Shown here: piece after piece, positions 7,310 to 9,352 of the stretch
Position numbering within the stretch: position 1 is the first letter of the stretch
Layout: each line of letters starts with the position of its first letter
NCBI GenBank assembly: GCA_947068385.1
Contig: CAMTBF010000110.1
Coordinates: 1 to 9,352 of the forward strand
Direction: 5' to 3'
Length of the DNA stretch: 9,352 nt
From: an uncultured Lachnospiraceae bacterium
Lineage (GTDB): Bacteria > Bacillota > Clostridia > Lachnospirales > Lachnospiraceae
Notes under the pieces: model-generated
The model's database searches: none
Seen by the model: only the letters and a program-made list of their open reading frames with translations
What the model was told of the DNA's origin: nothing
Program-made: the position numbers and the translations under genes

Positions 7310-9352
7310 ATGTCAATGACGATGCTTACGATATTGCAGACCATAGGGGTGGCGGCGGCCTACCTGACGGCGACGCTTTTGCTGCCGTGGGCGCTGCTGC
7401 GCCGGAGGCTGACAGGTTTCAGGCTGCCTGCCAGGTTCATGGCATGTTTCATGATCGGGAATTTCTACTGCATGAACCTGGTGTACCTGCTGCAGCTGCT
7501 CCATATTTCAGGCAGGCTGACGCTGGTTTTGGGGACGCTTGCCCCCTTTATGGCGGTGGCGGCATTTCAATGGAAGGCGTCCCTGGGGGCGCGGCTGGAG
7601 CGGCGGCTGGAGCAGCTGCGGCAGGTCTTTGAGGGGGAGCTGGGGCGCAGGACGCTGATGCTGCGGCTGGGGAAGCGGCTGGGACGGATGTCCTCCGGAT
7701 GGCTGGGGGAATGGCTTGCGCCCCGCTGGCCGGAGGCCCTGCTGGGGGCGGGGACAGTGGCGCTGATTCTCTACATATACGGGACTAACACGGTGAATGT
7801 GTACGGCTACTGCGCCTCCGACGTGGTGCTGCACAACTATTGGATCAACCATATGGAGAACAACAACATCTTCGTGGACGGCATCTATCCCTTTGGCTTC
7901 CACTGCGTGATCTATTACCTGCACGAGGTGTTCGCCATCCCCACCTATGTGCTGCTGCGGGTGTTCGCGCTGCCCCAGACGCTGATGATCCACCTGATGC
8001 TGCTGGCCTTCCTGCGGCTGGTATGCAAGGCGAGATACACCCCTTACATCGGGGTCATGGCCTATGTGGCCTCGGGCGTCTTCTATCAATATACCTATTA
8101 CAGATATTACACGGCGCTGCCCCAGGAGTATGGGATGCTCTTCCTGCTGCCCGCCGCCTGGTTCGCCATCGCCTTTCTGCGGGAGAAGGACTTCGCCCCC
8201 GTGGGCGGCAAGCACCTTGCCCTGTTCGCCATCGCCATATCCATGACGCTGACGGTCCACTTTTACGACACCATAGCGGCGGGGCTATTGTGCCTTGGGA
8301 TAGGCGTGGGGTATGCCTTCCGGTGCCTGCGCTGGCGGTATCTGAAGCGGCTGATGCTGGCGGGGATCACCGGCATCCTGATCGCGGTGCTGCCCATGGC
8401 GGCGGCCTATGCCATGGGACGGCCTCTGCAGGGCTCCCTGTACTGGGGCATGAACATGCTCTCCTCCGGCGGGGGAGAGGAGGAAGAGGACGGCGCGGAA
8501 GGGAAGGGCGGCTCCGAAGAGGACGGGAAGAAGGACAGCGGCGGGACGCAAGACAGCGGGAAAAAAGCGCCTCAGGGAGACGCTTTGGCCCGGAGGCTTC
8601 AAAAAGGGCTTGTCTGCGTCCTGGAGGAGCTAAAATATTATGTTACGAACGACAGCATGGACGTGGCCCGGTTCATGCTGGGGAGCGTGGGAGCGGTCTT
8701 GGCGCTGGGGGCATTGTGGCTGGTCCTCCGCAGGCCGGATTACGGGGGAGCGCTGATCTCCGTCGGGGTGTTCATGGGGGTGCTGTGCATCCTCCAGGCC
8801 TCGGCAAAGCTGGGGCTGCCCCAGCTGATAGAGGTATCACGGTATTCCGTTTACATCGGATATGGCCTTCCGATTGTATGGGGACTCTGCCTGGACGCGG
8901 TGCTGTATCTGCTGTTCCGGGAGAAGCGGGCGATCGATGGGGGCGCTGTGGCGGCCCTGGCCGCGGCCTGTGTGGCGGTGGCGCTGACAGGCGTGAGGAG
9001 GCCTGTATGCTTAAGTGCCTATGAATCCAATGACGCCATGACATGCCTCACCAATATCCTGCATGAGAACAGGGGGGACAGCTCCTGGACCATCTGCTCC
9101 GCCAATGACGAGCAGCAGATGACCTGGGGGCGGGGATACCACTATGAGCTGATCGAGTTCCTCCGGAAGCAGGAGGAGGTGAAGGAGCAGCCTGTCATCA
9201 CCATACCCACGGATACGGTATACTTCTTCATCGAGAAGGTGCCCCTCCTGTATCTGGACTATCTGAACACCATTCGCCCGGACAGGGAGGTCTCCCTGGA
9301 GGGAGCGGAGACGCCCCTGCCATCGCCGCATGTGCGGCAAATATCTCCATAC
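7310..9352 (+). CDS. Large polytopic membrane protein, GT-C-like, partial at 3' end
   Basis: The frame is open for 681 codons, to the last base of the window, with no stop. The visible part has roughly 13-14 hydrophobic segments (for example 8-28, 42-64, 144-158, 222-238, 246-264, 272-290, 302-338, 346-368, 452-474, 478-496, 515-535, 541-560). A soluble C-terminal part from about residue 565 is probably extracytoplasmic. After the 144-158 segment comes a loop with D171-x3-H175 and then D190 and a PFGFHC motif (194-199). This acidic first-loop pattern recalls GT-C glycosyltransferases that use lipid-linked sugars, but I cannot name a family. Residues 385-423 form a Glu/Gly/Lys/Ser low-complexity loop. 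Three Met codons (7310, 7316, 7322) could start translation. No start codon lies between the upstream in-frame stop at 7271 and 7310. The binding site is weak (AAAGG at 7291-7295), so translation may depend on read-on from the upstream gene. It is probably in the same operon as the PelD- and PelE-like genes. Confidence 0.75.
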   Translation, partial: MSMTMLTILQTIGVAAAYLTATLLLPWALLRRRLTGFRLPARFMACFMIGNFYCMNLVYLLQLLHISGRLTLVLGTLAPFMAVAAFQWKASLGARLERRLEQLRQVFEGELGRRTLMLRLGKRLGRMSSGWLGEWLAPRWPEALLGAGTVALILYIYGTNTVNVYGYCASDVVLHNYWINHMENNNIFVDGIYPFGFHCVIYYLHEVFAIPTYVLLRVFALPQTLMIHLMLLAFLRLVCKARYTPYIGVMAYVASGVFYQYTYYRYYTALPQEYGMLFLLPAAWFAIAFLREKDFAPVGGKHLALFAIAISMTLTVHFYDTIAAGLLCLGIGVGYAFRCLRWRYLKRLMLAGITGILIAVLPMAAAYAMGRPLQGSLYWGMNMLSSGGGEEEEDGAEGKGGSEEDGKKDSGGTQDSGKKAPQGDALARRLQKGLVCVLEELKYYVTNDSMDVARFMLGSVGAVLALGALWLVLRRPDYGGALISVGVFMGVLCILQASAKLGLPQLIEVSRYSVYIGYGLPIVWGLCLDAVLYLLFREKRAIDGGAVAALAAACVAVALTGVRRPVCLSAYESNDAMTCLTNILHENRGDSSWTICSANDEQQMTWGRGYHYELIEFLRKQEEVKEQPVITIPTDTVYFFIEKVPLLYLDYLNTIRPDREVSLEGAETPLPSPHVRQISPY

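Noticed and set aside
7508..8260. A 250-codon - strand open frame rich in Gln, His and Gly.
   Set aside because: It is antisense to the membrane protein gene, with composition typical of a shadow frame and no binding site or promoter.
7840..9024. A 394-codon + strand open frame in the region of the third Pel-operon gene.
   Set aside because: Its Arg/Gly/Ala/Pro-rich product has no membrane pattern. The overlapping frame from 7310 is open for 681 codons and encodes a coherent membrane protein.

Overview
The window (9,352 bases, GC-rich with strong GC bias at third codon positions) looks like the chromosome of a GC-rich member of the Firmicutes, most likely Clostridia and plausibly Lachnospiraceae. 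The evidence is the style of the promoters and purine-rich ribosome binding sites, the hemerythrin/response-regulator protein, a clostridial-type M18 aminopeptidase, and a Gram-positive-type Pel cluster. Taxonomy is inferred from gene content and was not tested. All real genes lie on the + strand.

Region 1 (1-1294) holds a three-part signalling protein: a bacteriohemerythrin domain, a middle domain that weakly resembles CheX, and a C-terminal response-regulator receiver. The start of the hemerythrin domain is damaged. The expected first-helix codons are still readable upstream of the first ATG, but they contain an in-frame TAG, and the first iron-ligand histidine reads as glutamine.

Region 2 (1295-3961) is a two-gene housekeeping operon: a sigma-A-type promoter with an extended -10, an M18 zinc aminopeptidase, queA (queuosine tRNA modification) joined by a TAATG stop/start overlap, and a strong intrinsic terminator.

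Region 3 (3962-4120) is a regulatory interval. It has a direct repeat of the terminator's 3' arm, a 22-base imperfect inverted repeat ending exactly at the -35 box, and a near-consensus promoter.

Region 4 (4121-9352) is the start of what I read as a Gram-positive Pel exopolysaccharide operon. The first gene is a PelD-like c-di-GMP receptor (four membrane helices, GAF, degenerate GGDEF with an intact RxxD I-site) that carries an N-terminal SDR/epimerase-fold domain lacking its catalytic Tyr and Lys. The second overlaps it by four bases (ATGA) and is PelE-like (two membrane helices plus helical repeats). The third is a large polytopic membrane protein, open to the window's end, with GT-C-like features. 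It occupies the position where Bacillus-type clusters carry the Pel deacetylase gene. By analogy with known Pel systems, PelD and PelE would form the inner-membrane c-di-GMP-responsive part of the synthase, with pelF (glycosyltransferase) and pelG (transporter) expected downstream. The dead SDR fusion and the third gene are the parts least explained by known Pel biology.
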